A stretch of 64,000 nucleotides of DNA from Actinomycetota bacterium (GTDB lineage Bacteria; Actinomycetota; CADDZG01; JAHWKV01; JAOPZY01): positions 62,001 to 126,000 of the forward strand of contig DASTWV010000055.1 of NCBI GenBank assembly GCA_035765775.1, given 5' to 3'. The position numbers were made by a program, and so were the translations under genes. The notes under the pieces are model-generated. The model did not search any database and was not told the DNA's origin. It was given only the letters and a program-made list of their open reading frames with translations. This document shows positions 8,428-19,869 of the stretch, in pieces. Each line of letters starts with the position of its first letter. The first letter of the stretch is position 1.

Positions 8428-10380
8428 TCAGGCCGGCGCCGGCTCCGGGCCGCGACGGGGCTGCGGGCGGGGAGCGGGGCGGGGGGGTTCCAGGCCCGGC
8501 TTCTCGGTGGCGATCGCCGCCGCGGCGGCGTCCGGGAGCAGCTTGCGCCGGGGCAGCGGCAGGGTCTCGCCCCGGGCCACCCGCTTCGGCACGTTGCCGA
8601 AGATCTCCTCGACCTCGTTCTTCTCGATGGTTTCCTTGTCGAGCAGGACCTCCACCATGCGGTCGAGGTTGGCCCGGTAGGTGGTGAGGATCTCGAGGGC
8701 CTCGTCGTGCGCCTCGTCCACCAGCCGGCGGATCTCGGCGTCGATCTCGGCGGCGACGTGATCGGAGTAGTCCGGGTGCGCCGAGAGGTCCCGGCCGAGG
8801 AAGGGCTGGTCCACCTTCTCGCCCAGCGCCACCGGGCCGAGGGTCTCGCTCATGCCCCACTCGCAGACCATCTTGCGGGCGGTCTTGGTGGCCCGCTCCA
8901 GGTCGTCCGAGGCGCCCGTGGTGGGGTCCTGGAAGACGATCTCCTCCGCCACCCGGCCGCCGAGGAACATGGCCAGCTGGTCGATGAGCTCGGAGCGGGA
9001 GATGAGGAAGCGGTCCTCCGCCGGCAGGGTGAGGGTCCAGCCCAGCGCCCGGCCCCGGCTGATGATCGAGACCTTGTGCACCGGGTCGGCGTTGGGCAGC
9101 GCCCAGCCCACCAGGGCGTGGCCCGACTCGTGGTAGGCGATGATCACCTTCTCCTTGTCGGAGATCACCCGGGACTTGCGCTGCGGCCCGGCGATCACCC
9201 GGTCGATGGCCTCTTCCATCTCGTCCATCGTGATGTCGGTGCGGTTGCGTCGGGCAGACAGGAGGGCGGCCTCGTTGACCACGTTGGCCAGGTCGGCGCC
9301 GGTGAAGCCGGGCGTGCGCTTGGCGACGGTGTCCAGGGCGACGTCGTCGGCGAGGGGCTTGCCCCGGGCGTGCACTTTGAGGATGGACTCCCGGCCCTTG
9401 AGGTCCGGCCGGTCGATGACCACCTGGCGGTCGAAGCGGCCCGGGCGCAGCAGGGCGGGGTCCAGGATGTCGGGCCGGTTGGTGGCCGCCATCAGGATGA
9501 CGCCGGTGCGCACGTCAAAGCCGTCCATCTCCACCAGGAGCTGGTTCAGGGTCTGCTCCCGCTCGTCGTGGCCGCCGCCGAGGCCGGCGCCACGATGGCG
9601 CCCGACGGCGTCGATCTCGTCCACGAAGACGATGGCGGGGGCGCTGGCCTTGGCCTGCTCGAAGAGGTCCCGCACCCGGGCGGCACCGACACCGACGAAC
9701 ATCTCGACGAAGTCCGAGCCCGAGATCGAGAAGAAGGGCACGCCCGCCTCCCCGGCCACCGCCCGGGCGAGCAGCGTCTTGCCAGTGCCCGGCGGGCCGA
9801 ACAGTAGGACGCCCTTGGGGATCTTGGCGCCCATCTGCTGGAACTTGGCGGGGCTCTCCAGGAACTCCTTGATCTCTTCCAGCTCCTCGACGGCCTCATC
9901 GACGCCGGCGACGTCCTGGAACGTGATCTTGGGCTGGTCCTTGGTGACCATCTTGGCCTTGGCCTTGCCGAACGACATGACCCGGTTGCCGCCCCCCTGC
10001 ATCTGCTGCATCAGGAAGAAGAAGATCCCGATGATGATCAGGAAGGGCAGGAAGCTGGTCAGCAGGCTGACCCAGACCGACTCGTTCTGCGGGTTGACGT
10101 CCACGCTGGCGCCCGGGGTCTGGGCGAGGAAGGTGTCCAGGCCGGTGGTGGACAGGTAGTCGCTCTTGAACTTCGTGCCGTCGGTCAGCGTGCCCTGGAG
10201 GGTGCCGTCCTTCTTCTCGACGGTGAGGTTCTTGACCTGGCCCGCGGCGTAGTCAGTTCTGAACTGCGCGTAGGTGATCTTCTTGACGCCAACCCCGCGG
10301 CTGATGAACGCCGCCACAGCCCAAATGACCGCGATCAGGATGATGAAGTAGAAAATAGGGCTCCGAACGAGCTTTTTCAC
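8428..10380 (-). CDS. ftsH: ATP-dependent zinc metalloprotease FtsH
   Basis: Membrane-bound AAA+ protease that degrades misfolded membrane and regulatory proteins. The 650-residue sequence has TM1 (residues about 6-26), a periplasmic-side domain, TM2 (about 108-128), Walker A GPPGTGKT, Walker [12 protein letters not shown], the second region of homology and the zinc site HESGH. All catalytic residues are present. The C-terminal approximately 40 residues are Pro/Arg-rich ([16 protein letters not shown]) and probably disordered. It is monocistronic, bounded by a terminator downstream and hpt upstream. Confidence 0.97.
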   Translation of the reverse strand: MKKLVRSPIFYFIILIAVIWAVAAFISRGVGVKKITYAQFRTDYAAGQVKNLTVEKKDGTLQGTLTDGTKFKSDYLSTTGLDTFLAQTPGASVDVNPQNESVWVSLLTSFLPFLIIIGIFFFLMQQMQGGGNRVMSFGKAKAKMVTKDQPKITFQDVAGVDEAVEELEEIKEFLESPAKFQQMGAKIPKGVLLFGPPGTGKTLLARAVAGEAGVPFFSISGSDFVEMFVGVGAARVRDLFEQAKASAPAIVFVDEIDAVGRHRGAGLGGGHDEREQTLNQLLVEMDGFDVRTGVILMAATNRPDILDPALLRPGRFDRQVVIDRPDLKGRESILKVHARGKPLADDVALDTVAKRTPGFTGADLANVVNEAALLSARRNRTDITMDEMEEAIDRVIAGPQRKSRVISDKEKVIIAYHESGHALVGWALPNADPVHKVSIISRGRALGWTLTLPAEDRFLISRSELIDQLAMFLGGRVAEEIVFQDPTTGASDDLERATKTARKMVCEWGMSETLGPVALGEKVDQPFLGRDLSAHPDYSDHVAAEIDAEIRRLVDEAHDEALEILTTYRANLDRMVEVLLDKETIEKNEVEEIFGNVPKRVARGETLPLPRRKLLPDAAAAAIATEKPGLEPPRPAPRPQPRRGPEPAPA

Positions 10381-10492
10381 GGCACGCCCAATCTAGCACG
10401 GCCCCAAATGGCACTCTGCGGGGCCTGTTCTGGATAGAGGGGGATCTCCTACCTTACCGTGTCGTTGTCGTCCCGTTCCGACGGCGCCTTGA

Positions 10493-10515
10493 GTAGCCCG
10501 AGTTCTGTAGTCCCC
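10493..10515. repeat. Dispersed 23-bp motif, copy 1
   Basis: Reads GTAGCCCGAGTTCTGTAG followed by TCCCC on the plus strand. It matches the copy at 24083-24105 in 20 of 23 positions. It lies in the 153-bp gap between hpt and ftsH, about 115 bases upstream of the ftsH start. A short palindrome (CCCCTATTAGGGG, 10512-10524) overlaps its right end. See the finding on this motif. Confidence 0.5.
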
Positions 10516-10533
10516 TATTAGGGGGAGGCCGGG

Positions 10534-11121
10534 TTAGGGCGAGGCCGGCCCGTCGCGCAGCACCGCCACGTAGGGGAGGTTGCGGTAGCGCTGCAGGTAG
10601 TCGAGCCCGTAGCCGACCACGAACACCGGTGGGATCTCGAAGCCTTCGTAGCGCACGTCGAGGGGCACCTTCTGGATCCCGGCCTTGCGCATGAGGGCGC
10701 ACACCTCCAGGCTGGCCGGCTTGCGGGTGGACAGGTACTTCAGCAGGTACTTGAGGGTCAACCCGGAGTCGATGATGTCCTCCACCAGCAGGACGTGGCG
10801 CCCCGAGATCTCGAAGTCGAGGTCCTTCAGGATGCGCACCACACCCGAGGTGCGGGTGGCCGAACCGTAGCTGGAGACCGCCATGAAGTCGAACTCGAGG
10901 GGGAGTTCGATGCGCCGGGCGAGGTCGCTCATCAGGATGAACGCCCCCTTCAGGACCCCCACCAGAACGAGCCCCCGGTCCCGGTAGTCCTCGGTGATCC
11001 GCTTGGCGATCTCCGCGATCCGGGACTGGATGTCGTCCTCGGTGAGGAGGATCTCGCCCAGCTCCGTGGTATCGCCGTTCAGAAGCTCACCTCCCCCGAG
11101 AGCGGCCAATGCTACGGACAA
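10534..11121 (-). CDS. hpt: Hypoxanthine phosphoribosyltransferase
   Basis: Salvages hypoxanthine and guanine with PRPP. It has GLVLVGVLKGAFILMSDLAR, the PRPP-binding loop LLVEDIIDSGLTLKYL and the C-terminal GYGLDYLQRYRNLPYV typical of bacterial HPRT. The 11121 start (TTG) overlaps tilS by 35 bases and adds a non-conserved leader. A strong GGAGGTGAG lies over the tilS stop with CTG at 11082 six bases on, which would give a 182-residue protein of normal length. The start is therefore open. Confidence 0.94.
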   Translation of the reverse strand: MSVALAALGGGELLNGDTTELGEILLTEDDIQSRIAEIAKRITEDYRDRGLVLVGVLKGAFILMSDLARRIELPLEFDFMAVSSYGSATRTSGVVRILKDLDFEISGRHVLLVEDIIDSGLTLKYLLKYLSTRKPASLEVCALMRKAGIQKVPLDVRYEGFEIPPVFVVGYGLDYLQRYRNLPYVAVLRDGPASP

Positions 11122-12616
11122 GATGCCCGTCGTTCAAAAGAGGGAAAACCTGGATGCGAAGGCCGGCGCGGGAGGCGGTGGTGAGGGCGAAGCCCTCGGC
11201 GACCCGCTGGCCGCCCGCCCAGATTAATCGGTCGCCGCAGATCAGGAGGGGCAGCCGGTCCCGGAGGGCGCGGGGGACCCTGGCGTCCACCCACATGTCC
11301 TGCACCTTGCGCTCACCGCTCCCCCCGGCGGGCCGGTAGCGGTCACCGGGACGCCGGCTGCGCACGGCGAGGGGGCCGTCGAGGGCGGCGGCGTCCAGGA
11401 GCAGGTCCCACCCCGGGGCGGGGCCGTGGGGCGGCGGCGGATCGACGCGGTCGGCCTGGACGTCGAGGCCCCAGCCCGGGGCCGTCGTGCGGCCAGGGAC
11501 GTTGAGGGGCAACGGGTCTGGGGCCGGCGGCGGGGGCGGCATGCCGAGGAGGAGGGCGTCGCCCTCCAGCCACGCCCGGCGGCCGCCCGGCAGGGCGAGG
11601 GGGCCGCGCCCGGCGATGACGAGGCCGGTCCAGAGGCAATCGATGAGACGGGCGGTGAGGCCCAGGTCCGAAGCCCGCCCCCGGGCCTCGGCCATTGCCC
11701 GGCCCCGGGCCGCGGCCATTGCCCGGTCCAGGGCCTGCTCCACCGCCTGGCGGAGGACCGCCCGGCCGAGGTGCGGGCCGAGGGCGGTAAGGGCCGGGCG
11801 GTCGACGCACAGGCCCCCGGCCACCGGCAGGGCGAGGGCTGCCAGGGCCACCTCGGCCTCCGTGTCGAGCTGTGCCTTCCGGGCCCGGGTTTCCCCCGCC
11901 CGGCGGGCGAGGGCCTCGATGCCGGCGTCGCCCAGCCCGGGCAGCACTGTGGCCCGCAGCCGGTTGCGGGTGAACCGTTGGTCGCTGTTGGTGGGGTCGG
12001 TCAGGACCGGGAGGCCCCGCTGGGCGCAGAAGGCATGGGTCTCGGCCCGGCGGACCCGGAGGAACGGCCGGACGATGCTCCCGCCGGCGGTGGTGCGCCG
12101 GGGCGGGATGCCCAGTGGCGTGCCCCCCCGGTCGAGCCGGAGCAGGACGGTCTCGGCGTCGTCGTCCAGCGTGTGGCCGGTGGCGATGGCACGGGCGCCG
12201 GCGTCATGGGCGAGGCCGGCGAGGGCGGCGTACCGGGCGGCCCGGGCCTGGGCTTCGGTGGTTGGCGGCGGATCCAGGAGCCTGACATCGGACGGGATGC
12301 CCAGGCGGGCGGCGGTCTGGGCAGCGTGGAGGGCGTCACTGGCCGAGCCGGGGCGCATGGCATGGTCCACATGGCCGGCGACGACGTCGTAGCCCAGCTC
12401 GTGGAGCACCACCAGCAGGGCGGTGGAGTCCGGCCCCCCGCTGAAGGCAACCAGCACCCGCTGCCCGGGCACGAGAAGCCCCTCGGCGGCGACAAAGTCG
12501 GCGGTCCGGCCTTCGAGAGAGCCTGTGGAACTTCTGTGAGTGGTGAGGCCCGGCGAGCGTCCCGGCGCACTCACAGACGTGCCCGCAGCCCTCAGGGCGC
12601 CACTCTCGCCAGCCAC
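11087..12616 (-). CDS. tilS: tRNA(Ile)-lysidine synthetase
   Basis: Modifies C34 of tRNA-Ile(CAU) to lysidine, so the tRNA reads AUA. The PP-loop VAFSGGPDSTALLVVLHELG is at about residues 54-73, followed by HVDHAMRPGS and ATGHTLDDDAETVLLR. The C-terminal half has the TilS substrate-binding segment (RRPGDRYRP...KVQDMWVDARVPRALRDRLPLL). Residues near 300 contain a small internal repeat (RAMAAARGRAMAEARGRA). The start at 12616 is uncertain because it overlaps the metallopeptidase stop by 25 bases; GTG at 12574 is an alternative. Confidence 0.93.
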   Translation of the reverse strand: MAGESGALRAAGTSVSAPGRSPGLTTHRSSTGSLEGRTADFVAAEGLLVPGQRVLVAFSGGPDSTALLVVLHELGYDVVAGHVDHAMRPGSASDALHAAQTAARLGIPSDVRLLDPPPTTEAQARAARYAALAGLAHDAGARAIATGHTLDDDAETVLLRLDRGGTPLGIPPRRTTAGGSIVRPFLRVRRAETHAFCAQRGLPVLTDPTNSDQRFTRNRLRATVLPGLGDAGIEALARRAGETRARKAQLDTEAEVALAALALPVAGGLCVDRPALTALGPHLGRAVLRQAVEQALDRAMAAARGRAMAEARGRASDLGLTARLIDCLWTGLVIAGRGPLALPGGRRAWLEGDALLLGMPPPPPAPDPLPLNVPGRTTAPGWGLDVQADRVDPPPPHGPAPGWDLLLDAAALDGPLAVRSRRPGDRYRPAGGSGERKVQDMWVDARVPRALRDRLPLLICGDRLIWAGGQRVAEGFALTTASRAGLRIQVFPLLNDGHLVRSIGRSRGR

Positions 12617-13641
12617 AGCGCCGGCTCGCGGAGCTCCGCCAGGTCCGGCAGGTTGCCCGCCTCGGCGAAGGCGGCCCGCACGCCGTCCCGGCCCCCGACG
12701 GCGTGGACGGCCTCGAAGAAGCGCTGGCCCTCGTCGTACTGCAGCTTCTTCATGTCGAGGCCGAGGACCCGCCGCAGGATCCGGCCCAGCGGCCCGTCCA
12801 GCGACGCCCCGGACAGGCTGCGGCGCATGCGGGGCTGCGTTGGGATGTGGTCCACCGCCACCCGGTCCATCACGAAGTTGCCGTGGCCCTCCACCACCGA
12901 CATGAGGGCCTGGAGGCGGTCAAAGATCTCCCGCTGGTGCTCATCGAGGAGGCGGATGCCCACCGGGGTGGGGTCGTCGGGGTCCGCCCGGCGCATCTTC
13001 ATCACCCGGTCCAGGAGCATGAGCGGCTGGAGCTCGAGCGAATCGACCAGCGAGCGGACGAGGCCGGTGAAGTAGCCCCGCAGCCAGACGTTGCCCTCGA
13101 ACTGCGCCCGGTGGGCCAGCTCGTGGGTGGCGACCCAGAGGCGGAAGTCGTGCGGCAGGAATCCGAAGCGGTGCTCGATGAGCACGATGTTGGGGCCCAC
13201 GAACCAGACCTCGCCGGCGTTGGAGAGGTCGAGCTCGTACTGGCCCAGCACCCGCTGCGAGACGAAGCCGAGCACCCCGCCCAGCTGGGCGCCGAGGGCC
13301 GAGCCGTACGCCCGGCGGGCGAGGCCGGCAGGCGAGCCCACCGGCGGGGTCGGGATCCGGGCCTCGACCCGCTCCAGCAGCGGCGAGAGCAGGCGCACGG
13401 TGGAGGCGATGTTGGCCTCCGCCCATTCGGCCCGGCTCATGACCCGGGCGTGGGCCGGGGTGGCAGGGGCGAAGCCGGCTTCCTCGGCCACCAGGGGTTC
13501 GGCCTCCGCCACCCGGGCGGCGAAGTCGGCGGCGAGGCCTTCGACCAGGTAGGACCCGGCGATGGGGTCGACCGCGAACCGCTGGGCGACCCTGACCGCC
13601 ACCCCCGTCTCCACCAAGCCCGTGCTCATGGTCTTGCTCAT
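12592..13641 (-). CDS. DUF2342-type zinc metallopeptidase
   Basis: A 349-residue protein of the actinobacterial family annotated as zinc-dependent metalloprotease or F420 biosynthesis associated. The HExxH zinc site is in WVATHELAHRAQFEGN, with a downstream MSVVEGHGNFVMDRV that probably supplies the third ligand. SNAGEVWFVGPNIVLIEH is a family signature. The ATG at 13641 starts MSKTMSTGLVETG, where homology begins. It is adjacent to tilS and hpt, the usual neighbours in Actinobacteria. No direct role in F420 synthesis can be read from the sequence. Confidence 0.88.
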   Translation of the reverse strand: MSKTMSTGLVETGVAVRVAQRFAVDPIAGSYLVEGLAADFAARVAEAEPLVAEEAGFAPATPAHARVMSRAEWAEANIASTVRLLSPLLERVEARIPTPPVGSPAGLARRAYGSALGAQLGGVLGFVSQRVLGQYELDLSNAGEVWFVGPNIVLIEHRFGFLPHDFRLWVATHELAHRAQFEGNVWLRGYFTGLVRSLVDSLELQPLMLLDRVMKMRRADPDDPTPVGIRLLDEHQREIFDRLQALMSVVEGHGNFVMDRVAVDHIPTQPRMRRSLSGASLDGPLGRILRRVLGLDMKKLQYDEGQRFFEAVHAVGGRDGVRAAFAEAGNLPDLAELREPALWLARVAP

Positions 13642-13797
13642 AGCGTTGCTCCCGGTTGGCTCACCAGCCCGATCGCTGGCCTGTGGATGGCTGGTCTTCC
13701 AGTGTGCGCCGGTTTGATGTACCCGGCACCGATCCTTTCCACCACCACCACTGCGGAGAGGCGCCACCGAGCGCCAGAAAGTACCTTCGGGCACCCT

Positions 13798-13821
13798 ATA
13801 GCACCCTCTAACACTCACAGA
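13798..13821 (+). repeat. 24-bp direct repeat, copy 1
   Basis: Reads ATAGCACCCTCTAACACTCA then CAGA. The second copy is 142 bp downstream with one mismatch (T to C at base 10). The bases after each copy are also alike (CTGTCAACAGC versus TCGCCGACAGC), so the repeated unit may be about 40 bp. Confidence 0.7.
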
Positions 13822-13939
13822 CTGTCAACAGCGTTGAAGTAGGGGTCGAAGCCCAAACTTCAGCGAAGGCCCGATGTGATGGTTGCCCCTTTAGGCAGAT
13901 TATCGCCCTCCGAGGTAATCTCTGAGTGCTCAGTCTCCC

Positions 13940-13963
13940 ATAGCACCCCCTAACACTCACAGA
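13940..13963 (+). repeat. 24-bp direct repeat, copy 2
   Basis: Reads ATAGCACCCCCTAACACTCA then CAGA, matching copy 1 at 23 of 24 positions. The two copies flank 118 bp of unassigned sequence upstream of the metallopeptidase gene. Confidence 0.7.
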
Positions 13964-14208
13964 TCGCCGACAGCCGTCGGCGTGGGCCTAGCGGCTCACC
14001 ACCAGCGGGTGCCCTCGGGCGTATCCGCCACCTCCACCCCCAGGCTGGGCACCTCCTGCCGCGGGCGGTCCGCCCGAGCGGCAGTTCGTCCCCCGGCGCC
14101 GCTTCCCGGTCCAGGTCGCCCGCTGGCCCTCGATCACATTTCTGCGCGTCTGACCGCACAGCGGTTGATCATGCACAGAACCGTCGGCCAGCAGCCGAGG
14201 TGTGGGGG

Positions 14209-14814
14209 TCAGCTCTTGTCGTTCAGCTTGTTCTTCAGCTTCACGTAGCCCAGCCCCAGGCCGAGCACGAGCAGGACGAGGAGGGCGCCACCGACCTTCG
14301 GGAAGTACTTCTGGCTGGGCGGCGGCGTGGGGGCCGTCTGGGGGCTGGGGAGGCCGCTGCCGAAGAAGCTGGGCGACGGGGTAGGCGAAACGCTGGCAGT
14401 GACCGTCGGGACCTTGGCACCCGGGCCGCCCGCCACGACGTTGATGGTGCCCACCATGCCGAGGCTGGCGTGGTAGGTGCACTTGTAGGAGATGGTGCCG
14501 ACGGTGGTGAGCGGCGGCGTGGTGTAGCTGTCTCCGGCGTTGAGGTTGCCGCTGTCGAAGGAGCCATTGTCGGCAGTGGCCGTGTGCGCCGCCTGGCCGG
14601 TGTCCTTGAACGTCACCGTCCCACCCTGGGTGACGGTGATGGTATCCGGCGTGAAGACCAGGTTGGAGCCCTGCTCGGTGGCGTCCACCGTGTTGGCGGC
14701 GGCGGCCTGCGCCGGTGCGGTCTTGGACCCTTGCCCCTTGGCCAGGGCGGTGCTGGGGACTGCGAATGTCGCGGCGGCCAGGCAGAGACCCAGCATCAGC
14801 TTGCGGACCATCAA
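14209..14814 (-). CDS. Membrane-anchored cupredoxin (blue copper) protein
   Basis: The 201-residue protein starts with a signal peptide (LMLGLCLAAATFAVPSTALA) and has a plastocyanin-like domain at residues about 42-128. The copper ligands are visible: His in GQAAHTATAD, and the C-terminal loop YKCTYHASLGM with Cys, His and Met. A Ser/Pro/Thr-rich linker follows, then a C-terminal membrane segment (GGALLVLLVLGLGLGYV) and a short basic tail. It should be outside the cell, tethered to the membrane, as an electron carrier or copper-binding protein. Its redox partner is not in the neighbourhood. Confidence 0.9.
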   Translation of the reverse strand: MMVRKLMLGLCLAAATFAVPSTALAKGQGSKTAPAQAAAANTVDATEQGSNLVFTPDTITVTQGGTVTFKDTGQAAHTATADNGSFDSGNLNAGDSYTTPPLTTVGTISYKCTYHASLGMVGTINVVAGGPGAKVPTVTASVSPTPSPSFFGSGLPSPQTAPTPPPSQKYFPKVGGALLVLLVLGLGLGYVKLKNKLNDKS

Positions 14815-14928
14815 CCCTCCTCGCTCAGATGCGGCTCAGCTGGCCAGCGCCACCGGGCCCACCGGACCTCGCGGCTGGTGGGCCGGGACGAGCGGCATTC
14901 TAGTCAAAGAGCGATTCGGGGCGGCGTG

Positions 14929-15126
14929 CTACGAGAGTTGCTTGGTGCGCCCGCGCAGCCGGGGGATCTTGAACCCGGCGTGGGCGAAGCAGGTGTCGCG
15001 GCGGTTGTAGATGGAGAGTTTCGTGGTGCAGTCGGGGATGGAGCAGGTCCGGTCCGCCTCGTAGCGGGTGTTGCGCCGGGGAAGCGCAGAGATCCGGGCC
15101 CCCTGGATCGGACCAACCATGGCCAC
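14929..15126 (-). CDS. Small Cys/His protein (putative zinc-binding)
   Basis: A 65-residue basic protein with CSIPDCTTKLSIYNRRDTCF and AHAG: two Cys pairs as C-x4-C then C-x2-H, the spacing of a small zinc-binding fold. AGGAAGGGG precedes the GTG at 15126; the ATG at 15120 is an alternative start. I believe similar short proteins occur widely in Actinobacteria, but I cannot name the family. The Cys/His layout and basic tail (KIPRLRGRTKQLS) would suit RNA or DNA binding, which is inference. Confidence 0.65.
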   Translation of the reverse strand: MAMVGPIQGARISALPRRNTRYEADRTCSIPDCTTKLSIYNRRDTCFAHAGFKIPRLRGRTKQLS

Positions 15127-15244
15127 CCACCACCCCTTCCTCTCGCGTGCCTCACGCTGTACCGGCGGACGCGGTACATACGGATGCCGGGGGCAACGCA
15201 GATTGGAGGGACGGTATTTCCGGGGTGTTACGGGGCGCGCTCGG

Positions 15245-15316
15245 AGCCGGGGGAGGGAATCGAACCCTCGACCACTCGCTTACGAAGCGAATGCTCTGCC
15301 GCTGAGCTACCCCGGC
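15245..15316 (-). tRNA. tRNA-Thr (CGT)
   Basis: Read on the minus strand it folds as a 72-base cloverleaf: acceptor GCCGGGG pairs with CCCCGGC, the D-arm contains AGCTCAGCGGCAGAGC, the anticodon loop is TTCGTAA, and the T-arm is GAGGGTTCGATTCCCTC. The anticodon is CGT, which reads ACG (Thr). CCA is not encoded. Confidence 0.95.
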
Positions 15317-15378
15317 GGCTCCCCGAAAGTGTAGCGACCCCGCTTGATCCGGACTCCGCGCCGGACTCAGCCCCGCAC

Positions 15379-16530
15379 TCAGCCGCCGAGTGCGGCCGGG
15401 GCCAGGAGGGCGGCCTCGACCGCGAGCGACGGGAGGGCGTTCTCGCGGATGGCCCGCTGGGCGCCGAGGGCGTCCTCCGCCAGGCGCAGCCAGGCGGCAG
15501 TGGCCCGCCGGGAAGCGGCGGCGGCCAGGTCGGCGAGGCGGTCGGGCGCGCCGACGGCGCTGTCCGGCGCCCCGGCCGAGAGGGCGGCGAGATCCCGGTA
15601 GGCCTGGGCCAACCACCCGCAGAAGTCGATCGACACGTCGGTCTCCGCCCGCCGGGCGGCACGCTTGGCCCGCTCGGTGATCCGTTTGCGCACCGCGGCG
15701 CTTCCCCGGCCCTTCCCGGGCCCGCCGCCCAGGACCTCCTCCAGCTCGGCCAGCTCGGCGGCCGCCGCCTGCTCCCCGGCCTGGCGGGCGGCCAGCCCGG
15801 CGGCCTGCACCCGGCCGGCGGTCTCCAGGGCTCCCCGGACCCCGGCCAGCGGGCTGGCCGTGCCCAGGGCGGCGTCGATGGCGAGCTGGCGGAGTGCGGC
15901 AGCCAACGCATCGGTGACCAGGGCCACCGCCCGGGCGGCGTCGCCCCGGCAGGCCCGGACGGCGACGCCCGGATCGGTGTGGCTCGCCTCCCCGGCTCGC
16001 TCCCGCACCTGGGCGAGGGCCGCCTCCTCGGGCACGGCGGCCAGCTCGACCAGGCGGCAGCGGCTGAGGATGGTGGGCAGCAGGGGATCCAGCAGCCCGG
16101 CGACCAGGACCCAGGTGACCGTGGGGTTCGGCTCCTCGAGGGCCTTCAGGAGGGCGTTCTGGGAGCGCTCGATGATGCGGTCGGCCTCCAGGAGGACGAG
16201 GACCCGGCGGGCAGCCTCCATGGGCGAGAGCGCCGCCTGGGCGGTCGCCTCCCGGATGGCTTCGATGGGGTAGGTGTAGCCCTCGGGCTCCAGGATGACG
16301 ACGTCGGGGTGGATGCCCCGCAGCGCCCGGGAGCACGTGCTGCACGCACCGCACTGGTCCGGGCAGAGGACGGCGGCGGCGAAGACCCGGGCGGCGATCT
16401 CGATGCCCGACCCGGGTGGCCCGGTGAGCAGGTAGGCATCGCCCGGGCTGCCGGCGGCCGACCGGAGGGCGGTGGCGGCCCGCTCCTGGCCGGGGAGCCG
16501 GTCCCAGAGCGCGGCGGCCGTCACGCTCAC
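15379..16530 (-). CDS. holB: DNA polymerase III subunit delta'
   Basis: Clamp-loader subunit. Of 383 residues, the N-terminal part has a P-loop-like LLTGPPGSGIEIAARV, where the usual lysine is changed, as expected for the non-ATPase delta' subunit. A zinc-binding CPDQCGACSTC follows, then the IERSQNALLKALEEPN segment conserved in this family and LSRCRLV. The GTG at 16530 overlaps the tmk stop as GTGA. The C-terminal half is Ala-rich and divergent. Confidence 0.92.
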   Translation of the reverse strand: MSVTAAALWDRLPGQERAATALRSAAGSPGDAYLLTGPPGSGIEIAARVFAAAVLCPDQCGACSTCSRALRGIHPDVVILEPEGYTYPIEAIREATAQAALSPMEAARRVLVLLEADRIIERSQNALLKALEEPNPTVTWVLVAGLLDPLLPTILSRCRLVELAAVPEEAALAQVRERAGEASHTDPGVAVRACRGDAARAVALVTDALAAALRQLAIDAALGTASPLAGVRGALETAGRVQAAGLAARQAGEQAAAAELAELEEVLGGGPGKGRGSAAVRKRITERAKRAARRAETDVSIDFCGWLAQAYRDLAALSAGAPDSAVGAPDRLADLAAAASRRATAAWLRLAEDALGAQRAIRENALPSLAVEAALLAPAALGG

Positions 16531-17192
16531 CGGGCCACCGCCGCCGGCGCCAGGAGGGGCGCCACCCGGCGCCGGACCTCGGCGGCCACCTCGCCGGCCG
16601 GCAGCGTGCCATCGACGATGGCGAACCGGTCGGCGTAGGTGCGGGCGAGGGCCCAGTAGGCCTCGGCCACCCTCCGGTGGAAGGTCTCCGGCTCCTGCTC
16701 CAGGCGGTCGGTGCCGGCCGAGCGGGTGCGGGCCAGCTCGGTGGCGGTGTCCACCAACACGACGAGGTCGGGCAGCAGGCCGCCGGTGGCCCAGGTGCTG
16801 ATCTCCAGGATCCGGGCCACGCCGAGGCCCCGGGCGAGGCCCTGGTAGGCCAGCGAAGAGTCCAGGTACCGGTCGGAGACCACCACCCGGCCGGCTGCCA
16901 GCGCCGGCCGGATGACCTGGGCGACATGCTGGGCGCGGTCGGCGGCGTACAGGAGCGCCTCGGCCTCGGGGGCCATGCTGGTGTGAGTGGGGTCGAGGAG
17001 GATGTCGCGGATGGCCTGGCCGATCGGCGTGCCGCCCGGCTCCCGGGTGATGACCGGCGGCGAGCCGGCCTCGGTCAGGAACTCGGCCAGGAGGTCGATC
17101 TGGGTGGTCTTGCCCGCCCCGTCGGGGCCCTCGACCACGAGGAACAGGCCCGGGCCGGAGGACTCTGGAACGCTCACACCCCGGCCACTCAC
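16527..17192 (-). CDS. tmk: Thymidylate kinase
   Basis: Phosphorylates dTMP to dTDP. The 221-residue protein has the P-loop VEGPDGAGKTTQ, the TREPGGTPIGQAIR segment, the DRY motif in VSDRYLDSSLAYQG, and a lid-like region. It lies between topA (14-base gap) and holB (GTGA overlap), the usual actinobacterial order. The start is the GTG at 17192. Confidence 0.95.
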   Translation of the reverse strand: MSGRGVSVPESSGPGLFLVVEGPDGAGKTTQIDLLAEFLTEAGSPPVITREPGGTPIGQAIRDILLDPTHTSMAPEAEALLYAADRAQHVAQVIRPALAAGRVVVSDRYLDSSLAYQGLARGLGVARILEISTWATGGLLPDLVVLVDTATELARTRSAGTDRLEQEPETFHRRVAEAYWALARTYADRFAIVDGTLPAGEVAAEVRRRVAPLLAPAAVAR

Positions 17193-17206
17193 CCCGAGCT
17201 GCCGCC

Positions 17207-19513
<2,307 letters not shown>

Positions 19514-19869
19514 TCGCTCTCGCTCCACTCCGTTTTCGGGTTCTGTAGTTTTGGGACTTCTGCAGGGGTTCTTTGTCCGGGTTCAAGGAGCCATCGGCGG
19601 GGAGCGGGTGCTCCTGAAGCGCCGGTGCCGCCGGTGGTTGCGGGGTGGTCCCCCCGCTGCTGATGCAAGGGGCACCCTGCCAGGCTAACTCGGTCGGCGG
19701 CCTTGCCATTCCCGGGCCGGCGCTCTGCCGGTCCTCAGCCGACCCTCACCAGCCCCAGGCCCGGCCTGCGCGCACCATCCGACATTCTGGTCGAAGTGTC
19801 AAGCGACCCGCCCCGGCCCTCCTCAATCTCACAGGGGGCTCTCAGTTGCCAACCCCTAGACTTCCGCCC
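19514..19869. other. 356-bp gap between topA and the DedA gene
   Basis: Divergent upstream regions of topA and the DedA gene. It contains CGGGTTCTGTAGTTTTGGG (19537-19555), a partial copy of the dispersed motif seen at 10493 and 24083, placed 24 bases before the topA start codon, and a -10-like TAGACT at 19857. No gene is seen. Confidence 0.55.
19857..19862 (+). promoter_or_regulatory. -10 element of a probable leaderless start (DedA gene)
   Basis: TAGACT ends seven bases before the GTG at 19870. No Shine-Dalgarno sequence lies between. This spacing puts the transcription start on or next to the GTG, as in leaderless actinobacterial transcripts. This is inferred from spacing only. Confidence 0.4.

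Larger units (their letters stand above)
13642..14208. other. 567-bp gap with a pair of direct repeats
   Basis: No convincing gene. The short frames here lack ribosome binding sites and family features. The gap contains the upstream region of the metallopeptidase gene and two 24-bp direct repeats (13798-13821 and 13940-13963). GC is lower around 13800-13960 than in the neighbouring genes. Confidence 0.6.

Noticed and set aside
12520-12600. Third copy of the 24-bp direct repeat near tilS (ACTCACAG)
   Set aside because: Only the 8-base core is shared; the rest does not match.
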